Part shown: positions 1-9,559 of the stretch, piece after piece
How positions within the stretch are numbered: the first letter of the stretch is position 1
Layout of the letters: every line of letters starts with the position of its first letter
NCBI GenBank assembly: GCA_964387645.1
Contig: CAYLYM010000003.1
Location: 1-64,000, forward strand
DNA from: CAYLYM01 sp964387645
GTDB lineage: Bacteria > Calditrichota > Calditrichia > RBG-13-44-9
Reading direction: 5' to 3'
Length of the DNA stretch: 64,000 nucleotides
Position numbers and translations under genes: made by a program
Notes under the pieces: generated by a model
Databases searched by the model: none
Told to the model about the DNA's origin: nothing
The model's input: the letters and a program-made list of their open reading frames with translations, nothing else

Positions 1-990
1 GTTATTATTGCCGCACATCGTCAGAACCGACCCTGGATTGGTGAGACCTTGAAGCCAAACGAAGTAAACATTCCTGAGTATGATCCGGAATGTTATTTTT
101 GTCCTGGCAACCAGCGGGTCAGTGGCATTCGGAATCCGCAATATCAGCGGACTTTTGTATTCGACAATGATCATCCCTGTGTGGGATGGGATGCGCCAGA
201 AAGCCTGGAAATTCCAGTGGGAATATATAAGAATAAACCCGCACATGGCATCGCCAGGGTGGTTTGTTACAGCCCTAAACATAACCTTACTTTAGCGGAA
301 TTAGATGTAACGGAAATTGTTGCATTGTTAAAGGTGTGGCAGGAACAGTACAAGGAGCTGGGAAGCCATCCAGAAATTGAACATGTTCTGATCTTTGAAA
401 ATAAAGGCGAAGTAGTGGGTGTTTCCAATCCACATCCACATTGCCAGATTTACGCCACAAATTTTGTTTTTAAATATATCGAGATAGAAGCAGGTGTTAG
501 TAAAAAATATTTTCATGAAACTGGTAGAATTTTATTCCAGGATATAATTCGGTCTGAAGTAGAAGATGGTCGGCGAATCATTTGTGAAAACGATTCAGCA
601 ATAGCTTTTCTACCCTATTTTGCCCGATATGCTTACGAGGTGTATGTGGCGCCAAAAGAAACTTACCCCGATCTTACAGGCCTTTCAGAAAAAGAATTAA
701 GAGACTTTGCAGCAATTTTAAAATTGTTATTGATAAAATATGATAATCTTTGGCAAATGCCCTTTCCCTATGTAATGCCACTGCATCAGGCGCCTACAGA
801 TGGAAAAGATCATAGTACTTTCCATTTTCATATAGAATTTCATCCACCATTGCGTAAGCCAAATCTCTTGAAATATTTAGCAGGACCGGAGGTCGGCGGT
901 GGTAATTTTTTAAGCGATACCTCCCCCGAAGAAAAAGCCGAAGAATTGCGATGCCAATCTGATGTTCACTATAAGCAGAATCGGATTTAA
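1..990 (+). CDS. galT: Galactose-1-phosphate uridylyltransferase, 5'-truncated by window
   Basis: Cytosolic Leloir-pathway enzyme that transfers UMP between UDP-glucose and galactose-1-phosphate. The frame is open from base 1 and already reads a typical family N-terminus (HRQNRPW), so the real start lies upstream; the TTG at 49 is internal. Visible: a CxxC zinc-type pair at 91-102, the active-site HPHCQ at 433-447 (the second His is the uridylylated nucleophile; the family usually has HPHGQ, so Gly to Cys is a mild oddity), and a C-terminal HFH motif at 823-831 in the position of the family's metal-binding histidines. It is followed after 156 bases by a GHMP sugar kinase, giving a galT-kinase arrangement. 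Identification is firm; only the N-terminus is missing. Confidence 0.95.
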   Translation, partial: VIIAAHRQNRPWIGETLKPNEVNIPEYDPECYFCPGNQRVSGIRNPQYQRTFVFDNDHPCVGWDAPESLEIPVGIYKNKPAHGIARVVCYSPKHNLTLAELDVTEIVALLKVWQEQYKELGSHPEIEHVLIFENKGEVVGVSNPHPHCQIYATNFVFKYIEIEAGVSKKYFHETGRILFQDIIRSEVEDGRRIICENDSAIAFLPYFARYAYEVYVAPKETYPDLTGLSEKELRDFAAILKLLLIKYDNLWQMPFPYVMPLHQAPTDGKDHSTFHFHIEFHPPLRKPNLLKYLAGPEVGGGNFLSDTSPEEKAEELRCQSDVHYKQNRI

Positions 991-1146
991 TGAAATAAAT
1001 AGAAGTCCTGGACATATTTTTAAGTAGAATTCTCTGATTTTTTGTTGGTGATATTTCCATTCCGAACATAAAAGGAAATTTTGAATCATTGAGAAATGAT
1101 TTTAAAATCATATACAGTTAAAATTTAAAGTGCTTGGAGGAAAAAT

Positions 1147-2616
1147 TTGTATAGCATTGTCGAAGGTCGATCCCATTCATTAAAAGATGTTGAAAATTTT
1201 ATTAAACTTTTAAATAAAATCGACCAGCATCCTGATCCGAGTCTTCGTCAACTGTTTGAACATGGAAAGGAATTGTTTGTTACGCGCGCTCCAGGACGTT
1301 TAGATGTGATGGGAGGCATTGCTGATTATTCAGGCTCTTTGGTGCTTCAATTGCCTTTACATGAAGCTACTCTCGTAGCCATTCAACGTTCTGCCGAAAA
1401 AAAAATTGAGATTGTGAGTCTGGATATGGAGAAAAACCATTCCCTTCACTTTAAGATGCCGCTTAAAGATTTTAAAAATCAAGGATTACCCATTTCCTAT
1501 GATCAGGCTCGGGAGTATTTTAGACGTCATTCGGATTCAGCGTGGGCGGCTTACGTAGCGGGTGCACTACTGGTACTTATGCGGGAGAAGAATGTAGATT
1601 TCTTCGAGGGTATGCGAATGCTCGTTTATTCTAATGTGCCTCAGGGTAAAGGCGTGAGTTCTTCAGCCGCTTTAGAGGTTGCCGCCATGCAGGCTATAGC
1701 TGCGGCATTTCAGGTTTCGATTGAGCCAAAAGAGTTAGCATTGCTGTGTCAGAGGGTTGAAAATCTGATTGTGGGCGCGCCCTGCGGGGTTATGGATCAG
1801 ATGACTGCCGTGTTTGGTGAAGCGCACAAACTGCTGGCACTCCTGTGTCAGCCGGCTGAACTAATGGATCAGATAGCAATTCCGCGTGAAATAGTTTTTT
1901 GGGGCATCGATTCCGGTGAACGGCATACCATTTCTGGAGCTGATTATATTTCGGTAAGGGTGGGTGCCTTTATGGGATACCGAATGATAGCAGAGCAAAC
2001 TGGTTTAGAAGTTGTGATAGAAGAGAAAACAAACAAAGTGATCATCAAAGACCCTTTTTGGAAGGGATTTTTAGCCAATATTACCCCATCGGAGTTCGAG
2101 AAAAAACATTCTCAATTTTTACCAGAAGAAATTACTGGTGAGGAATTCCTACGAAAGTATCAGAACATTTCTGATCAGGTTACCCAAATTGATCCTTCAA
2201 AAAAATATCGCGTGCTAGTTCCTACAAGGCATCCTGTGTATGAACATTTTCGAGTAAAAACATTTGCCGAGCTCCTTAAAGATCATTTAACAGATCAGCG
2301 TTTAGAACTTTTAGGTGAATTGATGTACCAATCCCACGCCAGTTACTCGGCCTGCGGATTAGGTTCTCCCGGTACGGATCGTTTGGTGGAATTGGTGAGA
2401 GAGGCAGGACCAGAAAAAGGCTTATTTGGCGCCAAGATTACTGGCGGAGGCAGCGGGGGGACCGTTGCTGTGATTGGAAAACCAAAAGCACAAACGGCTA
2501 TCGACGAAATCGTAGAATGTTATACTAAAGAAACAGGTTATCGTCCTAAAGTTTTTAAAGATTCATCGACGGGCGCCGCTCGGTTTGGATACTTGAAGTT
2601 AATACATGAATTTTAA
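1147..2616 (+). CDS. GHMP-family sugar kinase, L-arabinokinase-like (in the galactokinase position)
   Basis: ATP-dependent sugar 1-kinase of the GHMP superfamily, 489 residues, about 100 longer than ordinary GalK. The start is TTG, placed by a strong GGAGG six bases upstream. Motif 1 at about residues 44-62 reads APGRLDVMGGIADYSGS; galactokinases have GEHTDY here, so the galactose-contacting Glu and His are replaced while Asp-Tyr remains. The ATP loop VPQGKGVSSSAALE is at about 163-176, the catalytic segment GAPCGVMDQM at about 209-218, and GGGSGGTVAV near 433-443. From memory, the first motif and the stretch after the catalytic Asp match plant L-arabinokinase (ARA1) better than GalK. Its place beside galT suggests a role with galactose or arabinose; the substrate is inferred, not shown. 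Confidence 0.85.
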   Translation: MYSIVEGRSHSLKDVENFIKLLNKIDQHPDPSLRQLFEHGKELFVTRAPGRLDVMGGIADYSGSLVLQLPLHEATLVAIQRSAEKKIEIVSLDMEKNHSLHFKMPLKDFKNQGLPISYDQAREYFRRHSDSAWAAYVAGALLVLMREKNVDFFEGMRMLVYSNVPQGKGVSSSAALEVAAMQAIAAAFQVSIEPKELALLCQRVENLIVGAPCGVMDQMTAVFGEAHKLLALLCQPAELMDQIAIPREIVFWGIDSGERHTISGADYISVRVGAFMGYRMIAEQTGLEVVIEEKTNKVIIKDPFWKGFLANITPSEFEKKHSQFLPEEITGEEFLRKYQNISDQVTQIDPSKKYRVLVPTRHPVYEHFRVKTFAELLKDHLTDQRLELLGELMYQSHASYSACGLGSPGTDRLVELVREAGPEKGLFGAKITGGGSGGTVAVIGKPKAQTAIDEIVECYTKETGYRPKVFKDSSTGAARFGYLKLIHEF

Positions 2617-2977
2617 ATAAATGATTAATTGAATAATCTATTTAAATTAGTAGTTTTAGCGGAAATTGAATATAAATTCTTCTGCTTTCCTATTGCTCCT
2701 TATTCAGCACCTGTTAACAAAATTGATCCATTGTTTTTTAGTTGTTATTTAATATACATAAATTATGATGTAAGACAAAATAAGTTCACTCTAAAATACA
2801 TAAGTAATTTTGAAAAAACGAAATTTAACTTTCATAAATACTTAAAAACCCGTTTATGAAAAACAAAATGTTGATTTTTAAAAATTATTTAAATTTAACC
2901 GATAAATTTTTCTTTAGGAAAAAGAACTTCATCATAAGTAATAAATAATAATTTAAAACCAAGTTAATTACATTACG
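2617..2977. other. AT-rich intergenic stretch
   Basis: Convergent spacer between the sugar kinase and the lipoprotein gene. No credible gene: one TTG-started frame (2629-2859) has no ribosome binding site and no recognisable composition. It contains AATAAGTTCACTCTAAAA at 2779-2796, which recurs exactly at 20561-20578. Confidence 0.6.
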
Positions 2978-3017
2978 AAAAAAGAAGCAGACCATGCTTG
3001 ATTTTAGCACGGCCTGC
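2978..3017 (-). terminator. Rho-independent terminator of the lipoprotein gene
   Basis: In the minus-strand RNA, GCAGGCCGTGCT (3017-3006) pairs with AGCATGGTCTGC (2998-2987) as a 12-bp stem with two G-U wobbles and a 7-base loop, followed by a U-rich run (2986-2978). It lies about 30 bases beyond the stop at 3047. The wobbles only work on the minus strand, which fixes the direction. Confidence 0.85.
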
Positions 3018-3046
3018 GGTTAGTTTAGCAAAATAAAAATACTGTT

Positions 3047-3463
3047 TTATTTAACATTGATTTCAATAGTGGCACTTCGTCCGGTTGTCTGTGCTTCTAA
3101 TCCTTTTGTAACAATTTCCTTACCATTTTTATCATATACACTTATATCCAGATGATAGGTGCCGGGATCTGCCTCCCAGGGAACGGTGATCTGCCGAGTC
3201 CAGATATTATCACCGGCTTTCTCGTCACCTTGTTCGCCATTATCTCTCAGCTCAACCATGAAGTCTGTATATTCCCTGACTGTGCCAACGACTTTACTTA
3301 CTGCATCAAGCGGACCATCGATGATCACCCGAAGGGTTAAAGAACTTCCAGCAGATGGATCAGGAGGTATGGCTTCAGCTTTTTTGATAGCTAATTTCCC
3401 TCCACCACATGAATTAAGCATAAAAACAGTTAAAATCAGAAAGACGGCTAATTTCCACTTCAT
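3047..3463 (-). CDS. Small lipoprotein with Ig-like 'choice-of-anchor X'-type domain
   Basis: 138 residues. Signal peptide with a lipobox ending in LNSC at about residues 16-19, so export and lipidation are expected. The mature part reads like a single beta-sandwich: a segment NGEQGDEKAGDNIWT (about 76-90) resembles the D-x-G-x-x-GD-x-x-x-GD-x-x-F/W-T loop seen in choice-of-anchor/Ig-like domains, followed by PGTYHLDISVYDKNG. Such domains are commonly found in extracellular proteins of FCB bacteria. No catalytic residues are visible, and a specific role cannot be stated. It is monocistronic: an intrinsic terminator follows and the upstream gene diverges. Confidence 0.75.
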   Translation of the reverse strand: MKWKLAVFLILTVFMLNSCGGGKLAIKKAEAIPPDPSAGSSLTLRVIIDGPLDAVSKVVGTVREYTDFMVELRDNGEQGDEKAGDNIWTRQITVPWEADPGTYHLDISVYDKNGKEIVTKGLEAQTTGRSATIEINVK

Positions 3464-3759
3464 GAAAATTTCTCCTCTTTTTTGGTGTTAGAAAAATTTT
3501 TACTCAATTAAAAATAGATCAAATTATTTTACAGGCAAATTAATTATTTTGTATATTAAATCATAAGTTAAATGATTGTTAATAGGTTAAGTTTAAAAAA
3601 TCGTATGATAAAAGCAGTTCATCCAGTAAATTAAGATAAGAGTGTTAAATATTTCACAGTAAAACTCATAGTAAATAAACTTATAATAACATGATAATAA
3701 AAATATTAAAAAATTTTTAAAATTAAAATAGGAATTATAAATTTATAGTGAGGAAAAAT

Positions 3760-5145
3760 ATGTCTTTCAAAAATATTTTCTGGATTTATTTTATTCCTTT
3801 GATAATTTTTTTATTTATTGGTCGGAGAAGTTTTAGCCAAATAAATTCGTCTGAAAATTTGATTGTTTTTTACTCCCAGGAAATATTTCCCCTTCAGTAT
3901 GAACACGTTCATGGCCCCACCATTGTTCAATTATCCAATGGTGATTTGCTGGCAGCCTGGTTTCAAGGCTCTGGTGAAAGATGGGCAGATGATGTTAGAA
4001 TCATGGGAGCACGTTTGAAAAAGGGGCAATTGCAATGGAGTCCACCCTTTTTAATGGCCGATACTCCGGATTTTCCAGATATTAATCCCATAATGTTTAT
4101 TGACGGTAAGAAAAGGCTCTGGCTCATGTGGTATACGGTTATTGCTAACCAGTGGGAAACATCTCTTTTGAAGTACCGGATAAGTGAAAATTATTTAGAA
4201 CAGAAAGATGCTCCGGTGTGGGCATGGCAGGATGTATTGTTAGTCAAACCTGGAGATTCGGCCGAACGTGGGATTCAATCCAATGACCGCTTTGTCACTT
4301 CGCTTCAAAGACAAATTCAAGAATATGAAATATATCTGGAAAGGCAAGGTTTTTTTGAAGGAGATCCAGAAACGGTGAAATTGAAGAGAAAAACATGGAA
4401 AAGTTATACAGAGAGAATCATGTCGCTGGCACGTGGAAAAAACATGATAAAAAAAGGAAAAATTTATCAACCAAATGGGTCTTCTCAGAGCGCCATGTTA
4501 GGCTATCCTTACTTTCGCCGAATGGGATGGCAAACCAAAAATAAACCTTTTATATTTAACAACCATCGTATTATCGTTCCGCTTTATTCAGATGGCTTCA
4601 ATTTTTCCCTCATGGCCATAACAGACGATTGGGGACAAACCTGGCAATTCAGTAATCCCTTGTTTGGGCTTGGAAATATTCAACCAAGCATTGTCCAAAA
4701 GTCCGATGGAAATTTAGTGGCTTATATGCGAGATAATGGACCACCTCCGAAAAGACTGCAAATGGCTGAATCAAGTAATGGAGGTTTAAGTTGGTCGCTG
4801 GTGCACGATAGTGAATTGCCTAATCCTGGTTCCGGTGCCGATGCAGTAACGTTAAAAAATGGCCACTGGGTCATGCTTTACAATGATACGGAGACCGGGC
4901 GGAATAGCCTGGCAGTAGCCATATCCACTGATGAAGGAAAAAGCTGGATCTGGAAGAGGCATCTTGAATTCGATGCAAAAGAAGATAAAACCACCCGCAG
5001 CCATTATCCAGCGGTTATCCAGGGACACGACGGTTTGATTCATGTAGTATATAGTTACCACCTTAATGATAGAAACGAAGGCCCAAACAAAACTATCAAA
5101 TACGCCAAATTCAATGAAAAATGGGTTCAGCAAGGAGATCAATAA
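3760..5145 (+). CDS. Exported sialidase/BNR-repeat (Asp-box) protein
   Basis: About 461 residues. ATG at 3760 is preferred over the in-frame GTG at 3748 because TGAGG at 3749-3753 makes a well-spaced ribosome binding site for the ATG. A signal peptide precedes the mature protein. Three Asp-box-like repeats are visible: TDDWGQTWQF, SSNGGLSWS and STDEGKSWIW (near bases 4621, 4774 and 4924), the hallmark of six-bladed sialidase propellers; the N-terminal HGPTIVQLSNGDLLAAWF segment is typical of the BNR_2 exo-sialidase-like family. Catalytic Arg triad and Tyr/Glu were not mapped, so sialidase activity is likely but unproven. It lies directly before a GH109-like enzyme, consistent with a glycan-degrading set. 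Confidence 0.82.
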   Translation: MSFKNIFWIYFIPLIIFLFIGRRSFSQINSSENLIVFYSQEIFPLQYEHVHGPTIVQLSNGDLLAAWFQGSGERWADDVRIMGARLKKGQLQWSPPFLMADTPDFPDINPIMFIDGKKRLWLMWYTVIANQWETSLLKYRISENYLEQKDAPVWAWQDVLLVKPGDSAERGIQSNDRFVTSLQRQIQEYEIYLERQGFFEGDPETVKLKRKTWKSYTERIMSLARGKNMIKKGKIYQPNGSSQSAMLGYPYFRRMGWQTKNKPFIFNNHRIIVPLYSDGFNFSLMAITDDWGQTWQFSNPLFGLGNIQPSIVQKSDGNLVAYMRDNGPPPKRLQMAESSNGGLSWSLVHDSELPNPGSGADAVTLKNGHWVMLYNDTETGRNSLAVAISTDEGKSWIWKRHLEFDAKEDKTTRSHYPAVIQGHDGLIHVVYSYHLNDRNEGPNKTIKYAKFNEKWVQQGDQ

Positions 5146-5351
5146 ATTATCATTACTTATAGATTTCTTTTGTTTTTTTCAGGAGATTTCAAATAGGTCC
5201 AAATGTGTTTTTCATCAATAATATTCTTGACGTTATTGAGGATTATGTGAATGAACTACATTATAATCCATTGCAAATTTAAAAGTTTAATTTAAATTCT
5301 TCAGATTAAGTTTCGCTAAAAAAGTGTAAAAGAAATTAAGGAGGATGCAAT

Positions 5352-6701
5352 ATGGCAAAAAAACTAAACCGGAGAGAATTTATCAAAGAGAGTACATTGG
5401 CCGGAGCTGGATTGGCACTGTCTACACCGCTAACTTTATCAGCGAAAAAGAAGGATAAAGTTCGCATCGGTCTAATTGGTGTTGGAGGTCGTGGACGATC
5501 TCATTTACGTAATCTATTAAACAGAGACGATATTCTGGTCCAGGCTATATGCGATATTGATCCCGAAGCCATTGAAAAATCTCAGGCTATGATTGAAAAA
5601 GCCGGGCACAAAAAAGCCAAAGTTTACTCCCAAAGTGAATGGGCTTTTCTGGACTTGCTGGATCGAAAAGATATCGATGGAGTCATTATTTCGACACCCT
5701 GGCTGTGGCATACCAAGATGGCAGTGGCCGCCATGAAAGCCGGAAAATATGCAGGCGTAGAAGTTTCTGCAGCCACCACACTGCAAGAGTGCTGGGATTT
5801 GGTAAATACTTCCGAGCAAACTGGCATCCCCTGTATGATTCTGGAGAATGTTTGCTACCGGCGGGATGTGATGGCTGTGCTAAACATGGTAAGAGCAGGT
5901 ATTTTTGGAGAAATTATTCATTGTCGATGTGGATATCGTCATGATTTACGGGCAGTTAAATTCAATCCAGGTGTACAGTTTGGCCAAGGTGCAAAAGGTG
6001 AAGCTCGATGGAGAACATTACACTCAATTAAGCGGAATGGGGACGTATATCCTACCCATGGTGCCGGGCCTATTGCTACCATGCTGAATATTAATCGAGG
6101 AAACCGTTTTGTTTCTATTGTTTCAACAGCCACTAAAGCGCGTGGACTGCACAACTATATCGTTAACCATCCAGAAGGGGGAAAGGACCATCCGAACGCA
6201 AAAATCAAATGGAAATTAGGCGATGTAGTGACTTCCCTTATCACCACTGCTAACGGTGAAACCATCCTGGTGACCCATGATACCAATTTGCCCCGTCCTT
6301 ATTCCTTAAATTTCAGCGTCCAGGGAACCAAAGGGTTGACTGATTTCGATCGCCACACAAAGCGCATCTATGTAGAAGGTGCGAGTGAGCATCACCGCTG
6401 GGAAGATATGCAACCATGGCTGGAAAAGTATGATCATCCTTTGTGGAAAAAGTATGGCGAATATGCTGCAGGCTCCGGTCATGGTGGCATGGACTTCTTT
6501 GTCCTAAATGCATTTATCGAAACCGTAAAACGGCAAATTGATCCACCATTAGATGTGTACGATGCTGCTGCCTGGAGCGCCATTACTCCCCTTTCTGAAA
6601 GATCCATTGCCGAAGGAGGAGAGCCCCAACAGTTTCCTGATTTTACTCGTGGACGTTGGATCAAACGGAAACCTGTATTTGCTTTGAATGATGATTTTTA
6701 A
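5352..6701 (+). CDS. Gfo/Idh/MocA oxidoreductase-fold protein, GH109-like (NAD-dependent glycosidase)
   Basis: 449 residues with a twin-arginine-type leader (NRREFIKESTLAGAGLALS), so folded export with bound NAD is likely. The Rossmann motif GVGGRGRSH sits at about residues 43-51, followed by CDID, and the central signature LENVCYRRDVMAVLNMV is characteristic of glycoside hydrolase family 109. Known GH109 enzymes are alpha-N-acetylgalactosaminidases using NAD in a redox-elimination mechanism; length and leader fit that group. AAGGAGG lies just upstream of the ATG. With the neighbouring sialidase it suggests trimming of sialylated or GalNAc-containing glycans (inference). It could instead act on another sugar. 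Confidence 0.85.
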   Translation: MAKKLNRREFIKESTLAGAGLALSTPLTLSAKKKDKVRIGLIGVGGRGRSHLRNLLNRDDILVQAICDIDPEAIEKSQAMIEKAGHKKAKVYSQSEWAFLDLLDRKDIDGVIISTPWLWHTKMAVAAMKAGKYAGVEVSAATTLQECWDLVNTSEQTGIPCMILENVCYRRDVMAVLNMVRAGIFGEIIHCRCGYRHDLRAVKFNPGVQFGQGAKGEARWRTLHSIKRNGDVYPTHGAGPIATMLNINRGNRFVSIVSTATKARGLHNYIVNHPEGGKDHPNAKIKWKLGDVVTSLITTANGETILVTHDTNLPRPYSLNFSVQGTKGLTDFDRHTKRIYVEGASEHHRWEDMQPWLEKYDHPLWKKYGEYAAGSGHGGMDFFVLNAFIETVKRQIDPPLDVYDAAAWSAITPLSERSIAEGGEPQQFPDFTRGRWIKRKPVFALNDDF

Positions 6702-6806
6702 ACATTTTACAAAAATTATTATCTATTTTAATTGATTTAGCCTTGCGAAAATCAAATTCAGTTTATTTTATGCTATTCTAATAAAATGTAAAAATTGGCG
6801 TTAGTT

Positions 6807-7676
6807 ATGAAAAAAAATCAAACTCCAACAGCAATATTGCTCATTCATTGCCCCGATGCTCGGGGCATCATTGCTGCGATCACGCAGTTTATACTGGAAC
6901 ACAATGGAAATATTGTTTACCTGGACCAGTACGTGGACCATTGGAAAAAAGTATTTTTTATGCGGCTTGAATGGGAACTGGAAAATTTTCAGTTACCTGT
7001 TCATGAGTTTGATAATGAGTTCAAAAAATGTATCGCTGACAGATTCCAGATAAAATGGGAACTTCACCTTTCTGATGAAGTACCACGGATGGCTGTTTTT
7101 GTGTCCAAAATGCCTCATTGTTTATATGATATTCTGGCAAGATATGAATCGAAAGAATGGAGAGTAGAAATTCCTCTAATAATCAGCAATCATCCTGATT
7201 TACAAATCGTCGCTGAAAGGTTTGGAATTCCCTATTATTATTTTCGCATGGATCCAGCCAATAAGAAAAAAATCGAAAAACAACAATTAGAATTGTTAAA
7301 AGCTCATAACGTCGACTTCATCGTTCTGGCTAGGTACATGCAAATTTTATCGGATAATTTTGTACAGCAATATCCCAATAAAATCATTAATATTCATCAT
7401 TCTTTTTTACCGGCCTTTCCGGGAGCAAGGCCGTACCATTCAGCTTACGAGAGAGGAGTAAAAATCATTGGCGCCACCAGCCACTATGTTACCGCCGAAT
7501 TGGATGCAGGTCCCATCATTGAGCAGGATGTCGTCAGGGTAACCCATAGCGATTCTGTGCAGGATTTTATCCGCAAAGGTCGGGATCTTGAAAAGGTTGT
7601 CCTAGCCAGAGCCATCCACGCCCATCTTGACCGAAAATTGTTGGTATACCAGAACAGAACCATCGTCTTCATCTGA
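6807..7676 (+). CDS. purU: Formyltetrahydrofolate deformylase
   Basis: Hydrolyses 10-formyltetrahydrofolate to formate and tetrahydrofolate in the cytosol, balancing one-carbon pools. About 289 residues, the usual PurU length. ATG at 6807 is preferred to an upstream in-frame TTG at 6795. An N-terminal ACT domain (HCPDARGIIAAITQFI, about residues 10-25) is followed by a formyltransferase-fold domain with NIHHSFLPAFPGA and GATSHYVTAELDAGPII carrying the Asn/His/Asp catalytic triad. The ACT domain separates it from PurN. It shows no functional link with the flanking glycan genes. All key residues are present. Confidence 0.95.
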   Translation: MKKNQTPTAILLIHCPDARGIIAAITQFILEHNGNIVYLDQYVDHWKKVFFMRLEWELENFQLPVHEFDNEFKKCIADRFQIKWELHLSDEVPRMAVFVSKMPHCLYDILARYESKEWRVEIPLIISNHPDLQIVAERFGIPYYYFRMDPANKKKIEKQQLELLKAHNVDFIVLARYMQILSDNFVQQYPNKIINIHHSFLPAFPGARPYHSAYERGVKIIGATSHYVTAELDAGPIIEQDVVRVTHSDSVQDFIRKGRDLEKVVLARAIHAHLDRKLLVYQNRTIVFI

Positions 7677-8005
7677 TTAGGCTAAGCAATATGTTTTAAG
7701 ATTAGCTGTTAATGGAACTCTATATACTTTTTAGTTGAGATTTTTAACTGATTATTCAGGATTGTAGCTTAAAGATAGAAATAACCAAACAAAAATGCGG
7801 TCGAACAATACACCGAAGTGTTTTTTGTTAATAACCTGCATGTAGCTAAATATCCATAATAGCGATTTATTTCGATTGTTCTAAATAACAAAATATTATC
7901 TAAATAAAAATTAAATTAAGTAAAATTCCACATTTTTCAGAGCGACATTTAAATTTAAACAAATAGATTATTTCAGTCAATATTCCAAATGTGAGGAACA
8001 TGTAG
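7677..8005. other. Intergenic stretch between purU and the ADP-ribosylglycohydrolase gene
   Basis: No gene seen. A weak hairpin ACAC-CGAA-GTGT followed by six T (7810-7826) could be a poor terminator for purU; the 4-bp stem makes this doubtful. The rest is AT-rich and probably holds the promoter for the following gene. Confidence 0.4.
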
Positions 8006-9541
8006 ATGAAAAACATGATTTATTTTCTGGTCAGTTTCTTCTGGCTTTTTCTATATTGCCAGACGGAACAACCTGAAGTACTAAAAGGCAATTATCAAAT
8101 TTCCAAATCCAGGCTGCTGGATAAGATCAAAGGAGGCTGGGCTGGACAAACCATTGGCTGCACCTTTGGTGGACCTACTGAATTTCGTTTTAAAGGGACA
8201 ATCATCCAGGATTATACACCCATCCCCTGGGATGAGAATCGGATACCATGGCAGTTTAAACATGGTCCTGGCCTTTATGATGATATTTACATGGATCTTA
8301 CTTTTGTAGAGGTATTTGAGAAGTTGGGATTGGATGCTCCGGCTGATTCATTTGCCATGGCCTTTGCCCACGCTGATTACCCTTTATGGCATGCTAATCA
8401 GACAGCTCGTTACAATATTTTAAATGGAATTATGCCACCAGCGTCTGGACATTGGCTCAATAATCCTCATGCAGACGACATTGATTTTCAAATTGAAGCA
8501 GATTTCGCCGGATTAATGTGTCCGGGAATGGTAAATACTGCTACTGAAATTTGTGATAAGATCGGACACATAATGAATTATGGCGATGGATGGTACGGTG
8601 GCGTTTATATGGCAGCCATGTATGCCCTTGCTTTCGTATCCGATGATGTACGTTTCATTGTGAAAGAAGCTCTAAAAGTCATTCCCAGGCAGAGCCAGTA
8701 TTATAAATGTATATCAGATGTCATCCGGTGGTATTATGAAAATCCTACAGATTGGAAAGCCACTTGGTTCAAGATACAACGGAAATGGTCTGAAGACCGG
8801 GGATGTCCTGATGGGGTTTTCACATCCTTTAATATTGATGCCAAAATTAATTCAGCCTGGGTTGTTTTGGGTTTATTGTATGGAGAAAAGGATTTCGGTA
8901 AAACCATTTCCATTAGCACTCGTTGTGGTGATGATTCCGATTGCAATCCTGCCAGTGCCGGAGGTATACTAGGTACAGTTTTGGGTTACAATAATATTCC
9001 TCCCTATTGGAAGAGAGGTCTTTCAAAAGTGGAGCCGATCGATTTCAAATATACAAACATCTCCCTGAAGGATGTTTATGCGATGTCTTTTCGCCATGCC
9101 CTGAAAATGATCGAACGAAATGGCGGTAAAGTTGAAAACGATCTGATAACTATTCAACTGCAACAACCAAAAGAAGTAAAATTTGAGCAAGGATTTGAAG
9201 GGCATTATCCTGTAGAAAGATATTCTTTGAAAAAAAACTTTCATGATGAATGTCGCTTCGAATTTGAAGGTGTTGGTTTTTCCACCACCGGCCGGGTAGT
9301 TACAACAAGCAAGTTTAATTATATTTTAAAAACGGAACTATATATTGATGGTCACCTGATGGAAACATCCAATTTGCCAACGGATTTTCGCAAACGAAAA
9401 TACACGCCTTTCTTTTGCTTTAAATTACCCGAAGGAAAGCATCAAGTTTATATCAGGATTCTTAATCCTACTGAGGAAGTTTATATTCAACTAAGCGATC
9501 TTCTGGTTTACCGAAGCCATCCCCCAAATTTACGGTTTTAA
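8006..9541 (+). CDS. Exported ADP-ribosylglycohydrolase-family protein
   Basis: 511 residues. A hydrophobic leader ends in FLYC at about residues 14-17, a possible but non-canonical lipobox. The body is a DraG/ADP-ribosylglycohydrolase fold: KIKGGWAGQTIGCTFGGPTE near the start, a first metal site YDDIYMD at about residue 91 and the second CGDDSDCNPASAGGILG at about residue 307, both supplying Asp ligands to the di-metal centre. A C-terminal beta-rich domain of about 110 residues follows (no family named). Exported members in FCB and planctomycete genomes are linked to nucleoside or glycan scavenging rather than protein de-ADP-ribosylation; this is inference. A (frameshifted) nucleoside hydrolase lies downstream. 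Confidence 0.85.
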   Translation: MKNMIYFLVSFFWLFLYCQTEQPEVLKGNYQISKSRLLDKIKGGWAGQTIGCTFGGPTEFRFKGTIIQDYTPIPWDENRIPWQFKHGPGLYDDIYMDLTFVEVFEKLGLDAPADSFAMAFAHADYPLWHANQTARYNILNGIMPPASGHWLNNPHADDIDFQIEADFAGLMCPGMVNTATEICDKIGHIMNYGDGWYGGVYMAAMYALAFVSDDVRFIVKEALKVIPRQSQYYKCISDVIRWYYENPTDWKATWFKIQRKWSEDRGCPDGVFTSFNIDAKINSAWVVLGLLYGEKDFGKTISISTRCGDDSDCNPASAGGILGTVLGYNNIPPYWKRGLSKVEPIDFKYTNISLKDVYAMSFRHALKMIERNGGKVENDLITIQLQQPKEVKFEQGFEGHYPVERYSLKKNFHDECRFEFEGVGFSTTGRVVTTSKFNYILKTELYIDGHLMETSNLPTDFRKRKYTPFFCFKLPEGKHQVYIRILNPTEEVYIQLSDLLVYRSHPPNLRF

Positions 9542-9559
9542 ATGAGAAGAAAGTGTAAA

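Noticed and set aside
2629..2859. TTG-started 76-codon frame after the sugar kinase
   Set aside because: No ribosome binding site, unbiased composition, no domain; likely chance in AT-rich DNA.
7810..7826. ACAC-CGAA-GTGT-T6 hairpin as terminator of purU
   Set aside because: Stem is only 4 bp; kept as a note, not called.
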